The notes beneath the pieces were generated by a model. That model was not told the DNA's origin, did not search any database, and worked only from the letters and a program-made list of their open reading frames with translations. DNA of 64,000 nt from Camarhynchus parvulus. Taxonomy: Eukaryota; Chordata; Aves; Passeriformes; Thraupidae. Shown piece by piece: positions 12,559 to 25,400 of the stretch; within the stretch, counting starts at the first letter, position 1; each line of letters starts with the position of its first letter. The position numbers were made by a program, and so were the translations under genes. The stretch is from positions 112,480,965 to 112,544,964 of the forward strand of contig NC_044572.1 in the NCBI RefSeq assembly GCF_901933205.1, given 5' to 3'.

Positions 12559-15500
12559 ATAAAATAGGCTGAATAATATGGGTTAATTAAGAGATTTCAA
12601 TAAATTATTCTACATGGAAATCCTCCTATCACATATTTTTTTGATCTTGGTAACACACACAAACATATATATACATGTATGTAAATGTCATTATATCCCT
12701 TTCTGCTTTCCTTTTCCATATCACATTTTGGTAATATTAGTTAATAAACATTTTTAGGGAAAACTGTATTTTCCCACATTTGTAAATGTGCCGTGAGACT
12801 TGTGAATGCTTCTGAAATCAACTATTTTCTGGTTATAAGTGAGAATTAGTGGATTTATTTCACAGCCTAAGCAACGGGGTGCAATCTCCCAATGTATGTG
12901 GTTTTAAGCAAATTGAACTGGCACCTCAACCTCCCTTCAGTTCACAAAAGAAAGGATTCCTGAGTGGGAGTTCCCTGACCAATCTTTCCTTAGCAGAAAG
13001 AGATAACAATACTTTAGAGTCATAACCTCATCCAGTTTAGGCACAACCTTCTTCCTGATTAGTCAGTTGGAATATTGTAATTAATGACATCATGGTAATG
13101 ATGAGAGAAGAGTACCTGCATGAAAATACCCAGAAAAATCTTAAATCCAGAGATTGGATTCTCTAAAATTAAGCTTTTGACTGAACAATGTTGTTTCTTT
13201 TTGACTGATTTTGCAAATAAGCTACTGAAATCTTTAAAAAAAGGAATGTGCCTCACATATCTAAGAAAAATGGTATTGAGTGGCTTAAAATCTTCCATGC
13301 TCTCTTAAATAAGCCTATCTGTAAAATGTCAAAGCTTGAAGTTTTCCAGGAACTCTTGCATCAGCTTGAAGGATAAGGTTAGACAGAACAAGCACCATTT
13401 AAATGGAATCCCATTTATTTCTACACTTGGTAGGCTCAATTCCTAAGTTTACTATTCCTTAATTCCTATTTACAATTCCTTACTAATGCCATGCACACTT
13501 GCTGACCAAACTCTCTGGGTTTTGGTTTTGGTAATATAACATGAATGAGTTGCAAGGTTTGATCCAAAAAGAGATATGATGAACAACCTAGAGATGAATA
13601 AAAAGAGAAAGTACTTGAACTGTCTGCTTAGGCTTGATATTGAGCACATCTGCCCCTGTGTCCTGCTCTATATTTCAGTTGTGAATTTTAGGCCGAGGTT
13701 GTATTCTGACCTCTGGATCCCAGGGTTGGGTACTGTACAAGAAGAGAGACTGTGTGGTTGGTCTTCCTCCTGGTTTGTGCCAAATGAATTGATGGAAAGG
13801 GATATAAAATGAGCAATTTAAGACTTTACATGCACTGGCCAAGGAAGATGAATTTGTATCTGGGCAAGTACATTGTTCTGTGCCAAAACAACATTAAAAC
13901 CAAATAAAAACCCATTTCTACCTAAGCTTAAATTTGAACCTTATTGCCTTTTCTTTTGCATGTCATGGCCCTCAGAAAGTCATGAGCAGCTTTCAGTAAA
14001 TAGCATAAATATGTATTTTTGATGCAGGCATTTTTTTTAATTTAAAAAAAGCCACCATAGTCTGCAAAAAGTTATTCTGACAAAAGAAATATGCAATTAG
14101 GTTCTCTATTCCTATCTATTCAGCTAATTATGTAGTATCCATCACTAAAGTATCTGACAGCTGCATAGTCATTCCTGGATTTTATTTTCATTAAATTCTC
14201 GTGACACAGGGAAATAATCCCCACTTTAGGTAAACAGACAGTGATTTGCTGATTTTCTGTTCAAAGTTAGTATAATGAAGTGTCATATTTGAGGAGGAAA
14301 TATTATAAGGAGTTGTCAACCTAAACCCCATTATGAACCATGGTAGCTGCTGGCAGTTGCTAAAATTAGACTACCTTACATATGGGAGTGCTTTTAAAAA
14401 GTCTGACTACTCTTGTAAGTACTAAAAGATTCTGAAATTGTTTTTATTCTGTAATATATGCTAGTATGGTATCTGCTAAAGGAAGAGACTTTCTTTACGA
14501 CCTTTCTCCCAAAGCTAGAATAATGGTTATACTTAAAAGACTGGTTTTGTACAAATGTCTGTGTATTAATTCATTGGACACAATAGAAACTTATAAAACA
14601 AGGCAATCCTCACATTTGCAAAAGCTAGATAAGGCTGAAGGATTTTGAACTGTTCTAAAGAGAGCACTTCATGTGACAGTAGCTATTTAGGACAGTTTAT
14701 GTCATAGGGAATAGGACTGAAATTAATGTGGATTTTTATCATGTCTTACTGTACTTCCCTCCAGCTACTTAGTAGTAGTTTAATAATGCTGTGCCAGAAT
14801 TCTGTGGGTTTATTAATATTCCCTACACATTGTGTTTGTTTCTGTTTTTTAAAGTTATTGCCAGATTATAGCCTGTCTGTGCCTGATAGTGGTTGTGTTT
14901 GTATATGAGCACAGGGTCATCTGATAACAAATTGTAGCACTGTGTGATAAGCAATGTTTAAAATGGGTGCAAGCCAGAAACCTATGGCTCCCAGTATACT
15001 TTTAGAAAGTCCCATCAACAAAAGAAAGAGTTCAAGGTATTTCGGAAAAGGTCATTGATTACAACCAACTTCACGATCGTTCTGGATGTGTTCCTTCCTG
15101 CAGAGACATAATTACATTTGTTTTACAGTCATACTTATTTTCAGCTTTGGGCAAGGACAATTGCTTTCAAATCTGATTTTTGACTCACATGTACTGGTTT
15201 AAGAAAGCTGTTAGCTCTGAGTCAGTGAAGAAGCAGTAATGGCCAGGAGATCTCCTTTGGACCTCTCAAGTTTAAATTTATGGATTAGTGTTGTGAGTAG
15301 CTGAAAAGCATTTAGCTTGCTGATCTTGATTTCTTTCAGGAACTATTTATTATATTGGAATATCTTCCAGTACAGGGACTTTTCCCTATCTTTTACTGCA
15401 GGAGTTCATGCATCATTTCCCTTTTTTACTTTCAGCTGAAGTGCAGCATTTTCTGAGAAAATCACTACAGCTGTAATCCAAGTGAACCTGTGGTTTCTTT

Positions 15501-18500
15501 TGGGTCCTATGATGATTGGAAAACCTTCCTCCCCTGCCTTCTTTTGAACTCTTATACATGTAGTGGTGACAAGTATTTTGAACCTCACATGAAAACCATA
15601 TGTTGTCATATTTCCAAGGTAGTACAAGGTAGTACAAAAGAGAAATGTTTTTCTTAAGTGTGCCTTTTACCTAAAGAGTGCATTTATCTGTAAGGCTGTG
15701 GTCTTAACAGCAGGTAGTGGGTGCCTCAGGCTTGTAATATTTGGGGTTACACCCCTGCTTGTGGTCAAGCAATTGTTAGTGCTGTATCATGACTATCGTC
15801 CTAGATAGCAGTGGGGATAGTATCCAGTGTGAACTGTGCCAATACAAACAATATTTCAGATGCTTTCAGAGACTTTTTGTTCACTGTAAATCTTCCTTAT
15901 ATTAGTATGTCTTCATCTACTCTGTGCACAGCCTATGAGGATTGAAACAATTTGCCCCAATTAGTCTTCATTAATTGAAGACATCAGTGTTTTGTTGTGT
16001 TCCTTTTTTTTTTTTGATGATATACGTTAGAAGTCAACCTGTTTATTAACAACTTTACTATGACACGGTTTGGAAAAAAGTGTTGACCAAAGATTTTGAT
16101 AGTCAGTGGGGAAATCCTGTCAGGTTATGGAAATTTAGTTGATCCAGAAGGAAGATATAAGACAGAGTTTTTTGATTTTCTTTCGAAATGACAGCAGTTT
16201 CCATGATTCAATTTCATCCTTTTTTTAGTTAAATTTTACTATGACTGTAGGAAAAAGGAATTTTGATTTTATTTGTCTTCTCAGTTCCTTAATGTACAAA
16301 ACATGGGTAGAAGTTTTAGCAAGATTCTGTTCATTTTAAAGATTCACAACCACCAAGTTTTTGTTTGCTTGTTTTTTGTTTTGCTGTTTATTTTTTTAAT
16401 TATGCTTCTTTCAAAGCATTGGGATGACAAAAGTACCAACAGATTCTTGTCTGAAGAAAAATATACTGTTTTGCATTTCACTGTTTGGAAACAGACCCTG
16501 CCTTGTGGCAGACCTGAGTGCCATGCAGTGTCACAAAAATTCCAAGGCTCTTTTTACTGCTCCAGTTGAGTGATGACCAAAGTAATTGCCCAAATCAGAA
16601 GAAATACAGGGAGCCACAAGACAGCTGGGAAGAGGAAGGAAATGCCAGTAGAGGTAATACCCACATCTGTGTCTGCAGTGGTGAGCAGACTGGCCTCTGG
16701 TCTGAAAGGAATAATCTGTCCTCCTTACAAAGCAAAGCAAATTTCATTCTCCCAAAACAACCAGGAAGATCTAATTCAGGGTCGGTTAGAGCCAAGGGGA
16801 AGACTCACACTAACTCCAGGACAATAATAATACACAATCTACTTTGAAAGCACGAAACTGTTAGTATTGTACATTCTTCTTTCTATTTAACATTCGACTT
16901 GTGTGTTTCCCTTGTATGTTTCAGTGTTAAACTCCTCCATATCAGGACTAGCTGCTACAGTTTCCTCTGCAAGCGTCTTTTTTTCTTCATTTCTTTCAAA
17001 ATAACGTGCCATCTTTCCAACATAAACACCAAGGGGAAATAGATGAGCGAGTACGTAATCACAAAACTATCTCAGGCAGCAGGCTTCTGAAATGTGTTAA
17101 AACCTCAATCACAACATGCTTGTGCTCCTGCCAGTGCCTGATGAATATCCTTGCCATTTATCCTCTCTTCTGGCCACTTCCCCTCGAATACTTGAAATAT
17201 AATTAGTTTTTTCAAACATAGTTTCCTATAAAACAGCTGCAGCCATTGTGAAGTTGTCCAAAAATAAGGTAATACATTGCACATAATATCCAAAAGTATT
17301 TATGCTAAATTGTGCCTTTGTTAACTGAAAGACAAGTGTGAAATTAAATAAACTTCATATCTTTTTTTTTATTGCAGGGAAAGTCTCAGGAATTTCTATT
17401 GCTGGTGGGTTTTTTTTTCCCTTACATTTAAATATTTGTGACTCAAAAAAGGGGCACTAGGTGCCAAATTTTTGTGTACCTAACTTGCATGTTGGTGCCC
17501 AGCATTACTTCTCTCAGCACCCTCCAGCAGCTGGGTCACTAAGAGGCTCCTGCAAGTCCCAGCTCTCTGTGGGTAATAAGTGGTATGAGCTCAGACTCTC
17601 ATAGCGCAGGTGAATGCTCCGAAAGGCTCCAGAATTTTGGTACCTTTGGTACTAAATTTTCTCATGGATCATAAAGCTGGAAAGTAGGGTAATCAGGTTG
17701 GAACACCTGTAAACCACATGGTACACTTTTCTGATTTAAATATGATGTACTTCTGGAAAAAAATACCGATGAAAAGTTAAATCTGTGTCATTTATGTGCT
17801 AACAAGGGATGAAGTGGAATTATCAGGATGGCAAAATTGCACTAAAATTTTTAGAACATGGAAAATATGCCGGACCATCTAAGTTTTTCCTTTCACTCTG
17901 TCACATTTTCCTTTCTGTTGCAAACTCCTTCTCCCTTCAGATTTCAATGTTGTCTTTGCAGTAGACCCATAAACTGCAGAGCTGAGAAAAGCCTTTGTAT
18001 TGCTTTCAAAAGCTGAAATTGTAGCTACTGTAGCAGTTTTCACTTTCTCAAGATAGATTTAGCTACTCTTTAGTTTTTGCTATTATACCATTTGTTATTT
18101 TATAAGGTTCCAAATCACCTTGTGCCCCAGTTTCACAGCTGGTTTGTGGCACACATATATCTCCACTCCTAATGAATTTCAAAGGGAGCACTGTAAGGCT
18201 GCAAGTTAAGAGGTTCCTTGAATTTCTTCTCGGAAAGACTTTTATCTCTGTCATTTGTGGCACGTACATTTTGTAAATAAACTGGAGTTTTCACTTCCCT
18301 GCTTTGTTATTGGAAGCTGTGATTTGGGACTGGAGCCATTCTGTCCTCTGTGAAAAGACACTTGTTTATGTGTTGTCTAGAATATTGGGCTCTGCTTGCC
18401 AGTGGATGTGCAGTAGATGTGACATCTCAGCACAGCCTATTTTGTCCGCCCTTGCCCTGATTTAAACAGTTGGGTTGAGAAATGTTATTTTTTCCCACAG

Positions 18501-20101
18501 CGGGTTTCTGCCAGTAAAAAAAGATAACATGAGTTTATGCTTTTACACCAATCCAATGCTATAAACCTTCTGGTTTCAGTTATGGATTTTCTACATGAAA
18601 CACGTTTGGCATGATGTCTTCCAAGAGTAAAATTTTTATTCAAATGAAATTTCTGTTTATAAAGTCCATCTGATGCAAATTCTGTAATATCTGGAGTATT
18701 GAATTTGCATAACATCTTGCTAGCTGTAAGACGATAATACTAGCTTGGAAGTTTTTTGTTTTGGTTGGAGCATCCATTGCTTATCAGGTGACTTATAGAA
18801 AGGGGACATTTTAGTCCTGCAGGAATATGATTCTTGTCTCTTCCCTACTTGAGGCTGCTTATCATTTTGAGTCTGTTAATGAGATACTGTGGTTACATAG
18901 ACCTGTCCTCTAAAATGGCACTGCTAAAGTAACCAAATAAAGGAGGGATACCTATTTCAGGTGTAACAACGGAGAGTAATTTGTCCTTTTCTATAGGTCT
19001 CACATTTATAGCGTAATTAAGGTAAAAATGAACATTATGAATCATCCTTTTCTCAGCTCAGAGCTCATTCCCTCCTCTGATCCTTGACTGGACCAACTTC
19101 AGCAACTCAGAGCACAATTCTACAGAACAAGGGTTCTCAGAAAATTGCATACCACCCATATCTGTGTTAGATAACAAATGTTCTTTATGGAACAGAAAAA
19201 CCTGAACGTTGGGAACGACTGTATTTTCCGTAAATGGTGAAAAGAGAGAGATTTAATGTTCAAGATACACTCCATTTGTGCCCAATATTCTTCAATGCTC
19301 TTTGCAGAACAACTGCAAAACTGTATTTTGCAGTAAAATTCAAAATATTTGTGAATCTTTAAATCTTTAGAAGTGATGAGCAAAACATTATGGTGTTAAA
19401 AAAGCTGCATTTATGGTGTTCATTAAAGCTGCAGTATGGGGTTCACACAAGAGTCCTGGATAAAAACAAAAGATAAATAAAAATGGTTTTCTATAAAGCC
19501 ATTATGACCTACTGCAATGTATATTTTTGGAATAAAATTTCTTTGGTTTGTATCTGCATTAGTTCTCTCATTTGATCTCTCATCAGATCTACAAAGTGCT
19601 GCTTTCTTATGACTAGAAATAATTATATAATGAAATCTCACATGATTTCATTGTTTTTCAGATTTTTTTCCTACTGCACTTGAAAGTGATTTTCACATTG
19701 AATATTCTTCCTTCATCACAGAAGAAAACACCTTACAAGAGCTTTGCTTTCTCTAACAATAGATATCTAAGCCCAAAAAATTTTGATGAAAAGTACAGAT
19801 AACCACATTTCACTAAAATCACTCAGGTTCAGTTGACCTGTCATTTAAAAAGCTCTGTTTTCATTTTGATGTTACATTGAAACTGGGTCTCGTGCCATGA
19901 ATCGGAGTTAAATCAGCAGGAGGTGTATTTTAAAGTGACAGGTATAATTTCCAAACACAGCCTTATTGTTCTGAATTAAATAATTATCTGAGGACATAAC
20001 CTAGCACTCTTTATTGTGACCTTGCTTGATAAACTCTCCCAAGATTTTTTTTTAGTGCCTTAAGTTGTGTTTCACCTGGAATAAGTACTGAGGAACCTAT
20101 T

Positions 20102-20118
20102 AAAAAAAAAAAAAAAAA
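20102..20118. repeat. A run followed by CAAACAAACAAACC
   Basis: Seventeen A residues grade into a (CAAA)n stub. It resembles a short retroelement tail, but no element body is recognisable next to it. Confidence 0.8.
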
Positions 20119-20555
20119 CAAACAAACCTGAAAGACCAATTCTAACATTTTCTCAGCAAGACTCTGCTGAGGGTATTCCAAAACCAGAAGTGAAGGAGGG
20201 TCTTGCTTTCTCTGTTTGAGAGGCAAATAATCATGAGACAAGTGATGGTTTACTTTTCTTTTTCATGGATCCTCCTGTCCTCATATGAGGAGCATCTGCA
20301 ACTACTTGGTCAGATAAGTGTTCTTCAATGTACAAAATCATGTCTTTAATACAGTAATCTTTCTAATTTTACTGCCTGAAAAAGTGTTGTCCCCATATGT
20401 CTAAATCAGCTCTGAAATATTTCTGTTATGAAACACTGATTACTGTGACAGCTGTGGCCATGACTGCTGTTGTGGTTAGGCAGGACACTGGTGGTCTTGA
20501 ATCAGTTCAGTAGAGCTTGGAGAGAGATTTTTTTTTGCAGATCAGATTTGCTTTC

Positions 20556-20616
20556 TCTTATACTCTTCTCATAGCTTGAAGTTAATTATACTCTTATACT
20601 CTGCTTGAAGTTAATT
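20556..20616. repeat. Imperfect tandem duplication around GCTTGAAGTTAATT
   Basis: CTCTTATACTCTTCTCATA precedes GCTTGAAGTTAATT, and ACTCTTATACTCT precedes a second GCTTGAAGTTAATT. The second unit lacks about 8 bp. A small local duplication. Confidence 0.8.
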
Positions 20617-20678
20617 CCTATGGTGCCTGTTCAAGTTGCTCTTTACTGAGATTTGACCTGAGAATGCTAAGCAAGGGG

Positions 20679-20724
20679 AAAAAAAACCAAAAAACAAAAA
20701 ACCCCAAACAAACAAACAAAAAAC
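20679..20724. repeat. A/C-only low-complexity tract
   Basis: AAAAAAAACCAAAAAACAAA, then CCCCAAACAAACAAACAAAA: the same texture as the tracts at 6701, 43998 and 51044. Confidence 0.85.
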
Positions 20725-22403
20725 CTGATAAAACCAACAAACCACTGAAAATAATGAAATTGGTCAATATGGGAGTATTTCCTGAATGGAAACAGATCTA
20801 ATGGCACTCAAAAAACTTTGATGTATTGTAAACTTTCCTCTTTTGCACTGGATAGGATAACTGTCCTAAAGCAGGTAATTTTGCATATAGCTAAGTTAGG
20901 AGATTCTTTAATGTTTTCAGTTGCCTGACTTCTGTAAGTTAACCTGGGAAACATGAGAACACTATAGAAATAAGCACTCTATTCCAGTTGATTACCAAAA
21001 GAGATGCTTGCAATTTCAACCTCACAAAATTCAGCATGAATTTAATTATCTTATCTACTTTACCAATTTATTCTTCATTGTGTTTGTGACTGGTCTGAAA
21101 AAGGACTATTAATAACTGAATTGGTACTTGAAGACAGAGACCAGTGTAGCTAAGTGAGGAAAAATACTTGTTTTCTAACCCTGGAAAAGATCAGGCTCAT
21201 CACCTTAGCTAAAGATGTGAAAGAGAAAGCAGACATAGTTAATTTTTTGGTGTGGGTTAATGCTACAAAAATGAGTGAATGGTAGGGCTCACATTTTCTA
21301 GCCATAAAGGACAGATTTTTACTGCCAGTCTGTGGAGACCGGTATATGTAGTGGAATTTTTGTATCTGCACATATAAAATATCATCCAAAAGAATGACAG
21401 AGTTCTAGCCCAATCTCTTCTCTTCAAACCCATCCAAGAGGAATATGTCTCACTTTTTCAGTGCCTAAATGACTTAATAACTTGTGTATTTAGATTTTAG
21501 CATAGAATTTTGATGTCACATAATATTAGACTTCAGCTTGGTACAGTGTTATGAAAAATGTTTTTAAAGACTATGACTCCCCTGATGGCTAGAAGCTGCA
21601 GCATTTAAAAACCCCTTCAAATAGGATTACACCTTTATTGTCCTGGTGAACAGCAATTGATTGCCCCATTGAGAATCCAGAATGCTTACAGAAACTTGTG
21701 GTCATTAGACATAACCTGCCAAAATTGGTTTTTGACTAAAATAAGGTGTGAAGACCCTAAAAAATAAAGGAATAATTTTTGTTAAGTCTGACTAAAAGGT
21801 AAAGCCTGTGTAGCTATTTGTTTGCTTAATTTTGTTTATTCAGTTTTGTTTTGTTTTGTTTTTAGAGTAATGGTTGTAGTTTCACATAGCCTGAGCTTTA
21901 ATTCACAATGACTTTCAGTGAAGTTTGGATTCTTGACTGCACAGGACATGGCTGAACATGGAAGTCAGATTGTGTAATAACTTAGATAGCTTTGAAAGTA
22001 AGATGGCATAACACTTCAAAAGATAAAATCCAGTATGTTTCCTATTGTCTTTGTTGTCTGGGACTCAAGAATTAAACTCTAATACCAGAGCACCATCCAG
22101 TCAAAGCTCCTGTAAAACAATTCAGTTACTAGTCGAACGTGAAATCTCTGAGAACATTTTTATTCATGTAACGCAAGATAAAAGACATTTGTGTTGCTCT
22201 GTGTTTTGAATGTACTGTTTATGTTTGGTGGGTTTTTTTTTAATACTGGAAATGTCTTTGTGTGACTCCAGTTTAATTACAAAAAAGAAAATATTATATC
22301 ACAAATGAAAAAAAGTGTGGTGTTCTCCTTACTGTTTTATAGCAAACAGGAAACCAGAGAGGTATGGACTTTTTCATGCCTGCTGCCCCAAAGCAGAGAA
22401 CTT

Positions 22404-22429
22404 TACAACCCCTCTTAGTGGGGGTTGTA
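22404..22429. repeat. Perfect 9-bp inverted repeat
   Basis: TACAACCCC, an 8-nt loop (TCTTAGTG), then GGGGTTGTA. It is a stable small hairpin with no gene in its neighbourhood. Confidence 0.8.
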
Positions 22430-25400
22430 TTTAACATACTTTTCCAAACTGGCAGTTACTGAAAATTTGCTGCATTTCATTTTTTAAACTGGAATACATT
22501 TGGCATTTGGCTCAGGACTGGAGTTTTTCTAAGTCTTTAGAAAGTGTTTTAGAAGTTCTGTTTATTTTTAAAGCTTCTTTCTTGATCAAGCAAGCAGAAT
22601 CAATATATGAGATGTTTCTAAGATCCTGGAATGTGACTTTAAGAAATTACAACAGCTACAAATCAAGAGCCAAATCCCTGCCTTACACAAAATGTACCAG
22701 TGATAAATGAAGGTCTTTCTGACCTAATAAAATGCTTCAGATTGAAATTCCTTTTGTTGGGCAGCCTGTAATTTCATTAATTTTATTGACAGTAATTATA
22801 ACAAGTTGAATTTATGGTGGCCATAAAGAAAAGTTAGTCAACCACATGAAAATGTCAGCATGCTCACTTTGGTATGAGAAGACTGAAGAGATTTTTTTTG
22901 GGGGTGGTGGTTGCTGATCTGCTGTCTTCATTCTGCAGTTGTGTTTGACAGAAATCTGTGAAGTCTAGGGAATGTTCCTTTCAGTGTCCCTAGTACAGTT
23001 CTGTTTGTAAAACTGAAAATATATTTTTGTAGCCTTGTGACTTTGGAGCTGTGGTGGCATTTCTTAAAACTGTTGAGAGGGTTCCTGTTAGAACTGTATG
23101 ACACATCGAGCTGTCCATTCAGCTGGATTGTAAGAAGCAAACCTTGAGTGAAGATTTTCTATTCTTCTTTCTGTGTGTGTTAAAGTAAGAATATAATGAA
23201 ACTGTGCTTTTTTTTTTTGAGCTGAGCAAATTGCCAGTTCACTGATTTGTTGGAGACTTGCCTGTGCTGAGAATGCAAGACCAGGTCTGCTTATACTAAA
23301 CATGTGCCAAAATTTCTGTATATACCTGTGCAAAAAATTAGCCCAGGTTGCTACTGGTGGACTGTGCAAACAAGCTGGGGTAATGCCACCATAAATTGCC
23401 TTGCCTAGACAGAACAGCGCCTCCTCTAAAGAGTGAATATGAAAATAGTGAGTGAATATAGGCCCATATGCCTATTTCTTCAAAATTGGCACATTTTCTA
23501 AATAAACTTGTGTCCTTATTTAGAAGAAATGGGGAGGGAAGATTGTGTAGTTTCAACTAAGAAATTACAGGTTTGTGTCTTTTAACTAGAAATTAACTGG
23601 AGATAACATATATAGGGAAAAAAAATTATAAATGTTCGATTAGAAGATTGACCCTGCACTTGAGATGCTACTGGGTAGTAAAATACTTTCAAAATTCACC
23701 AGATCTCAGAGCATGTCCTGAAAAAAATATGGGCAGATACATGAAAGTTGAAAATAAACTCCAAGAGGTCAGTGAAATCAATAAAATATTTTTCATGAGA
23801 AGATTTAAAAACAAAATTTCAAGAAGAGAAGTACTTTTAAGAATAAAACATTTACAATTCCAGGTCTTAAATATAGAAGGGTTCACTACAGCTGTGCCAG
23901 GGAGATGGTTGCACTGATGCTCAGTTATAAAAGACATGAAAATAGTAAGAGAGTATGCATAAGATCCCAAATTTTGGGGAATCTAAAAATCATAAAATCT
24001 TTGTTTACTTCCAGTACAAAACAAGTTTTTCTTTCTGACTACATTGCACAATTTGGTTGAGTTTATCTTTCCTCTGTCCTACTCTCCTGACTTGGAGGAC
24101 AAGTGCTCAAGCGGAGAACTCATAAAAATATGGAGGTTTTATTTGGGTCTTTCTGAAAAGGCTTTTCATTTCTATTTTAACTTGATGAACAGAAAAAAAA
24201 ACCAAGTTTGGTTTAATGTCTCATTGCAGTAGCCATTTTCTTCTAGCTTCATATCTTTGGTTCAGCTGAAATACATCAGTCCTGAACCTTCCTTGGTGCA
24301 GCAGTACAGAGGGAGGTAACAGTAACAGTATAGACGAGTTATGATTTAGTAACTCTTGTTTTCCAAGCTTGGTGGAATCAAATTTTAGCAAGACTTTTCT
24401 AAAGCAGATTTTTTTGTTGGTGGCCCATCTTCACTGCTTCTGTGGTTTAAGAAATTTAAATTAAATGCATAGTAGTGTTACTACATGACAGGTTATCTGT
24501 AATCAGGAACCTCAATGCTGTGATGTAGCACATTTGGAAACTATGAAGATATAAGCAGGACAGAATATTGGATTTGTAGATGTATTTTAAAATTTTCTAA
24601 ACTCCTAAGATGGCTCTATTTATTCGAATATGCAGCTGCTACTCCTAATCAAATACTTGCTATGTACAGAATTTCAAACATTTTAGAAAATGGCTGTGTC
24701 ACCAATGTACTCCATCCTACACAAGCCAAGCCTCTGAAGAGTGAAAAATATCTAAATATGAAAAACTGATTGCTACAACTTGTTTCATAAAATCAAACAA
24801 AATATTATCCATAACAAAAACATTAAATATTTTGTGAGTGGTCTCCATGGGGCAATTTTATCTGAAAATACCATTTCAAGGCATGTACTGCATTAAGCTG
24901 TGACCTGTTCACAGACTGCAAAATGAGTGTTAATTCAGATGTATCTGCAATCTATTCTTCTTGTTGTTGCTGTCTGAGCCACCCCCAGTGTAATTGAAAA
25001 CAAATTTAAATGATGGTATTCAGTTTATATCAGGCAAGTTAATTAATGGATATAATTCTAAATGTGAAAAAAAAGAAATGTGTTTAAAAAGAAAATAGTT
25101 GCCCCTGGAATCCTGTGTATTTACTGGTCAAGAAGAGTAAATTGTCACTGCCATGTTATAGATGCTGTTTGGAGTAATAGAAGACTTGGAGAAGTGCCTC
25201 TGAAACAATTCCAGTTAAACCTGTGTTACTTTATTTCCTTACATTGCAATGCTGCAATGTCTATCAGCAAACCTGTGAGTCAGCCTCCCCCTTGCCTGAT
25301 TCCTTTGTGCAGATAAAGTGGTAGCTATGCAGTAAATTGTGCCTGTGGTAGGGCTCCTGTAGAGATAGACACACACCAGGTGTAAAAATATAGAGTGCAC

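Noticed and set aside
17460..17660. TAGGTGCC-type words resembling an ancient SINE or other old repeat
   Set aside because: I could not match a consensus or find tails or duplications; it could be ordinary unique sequence.
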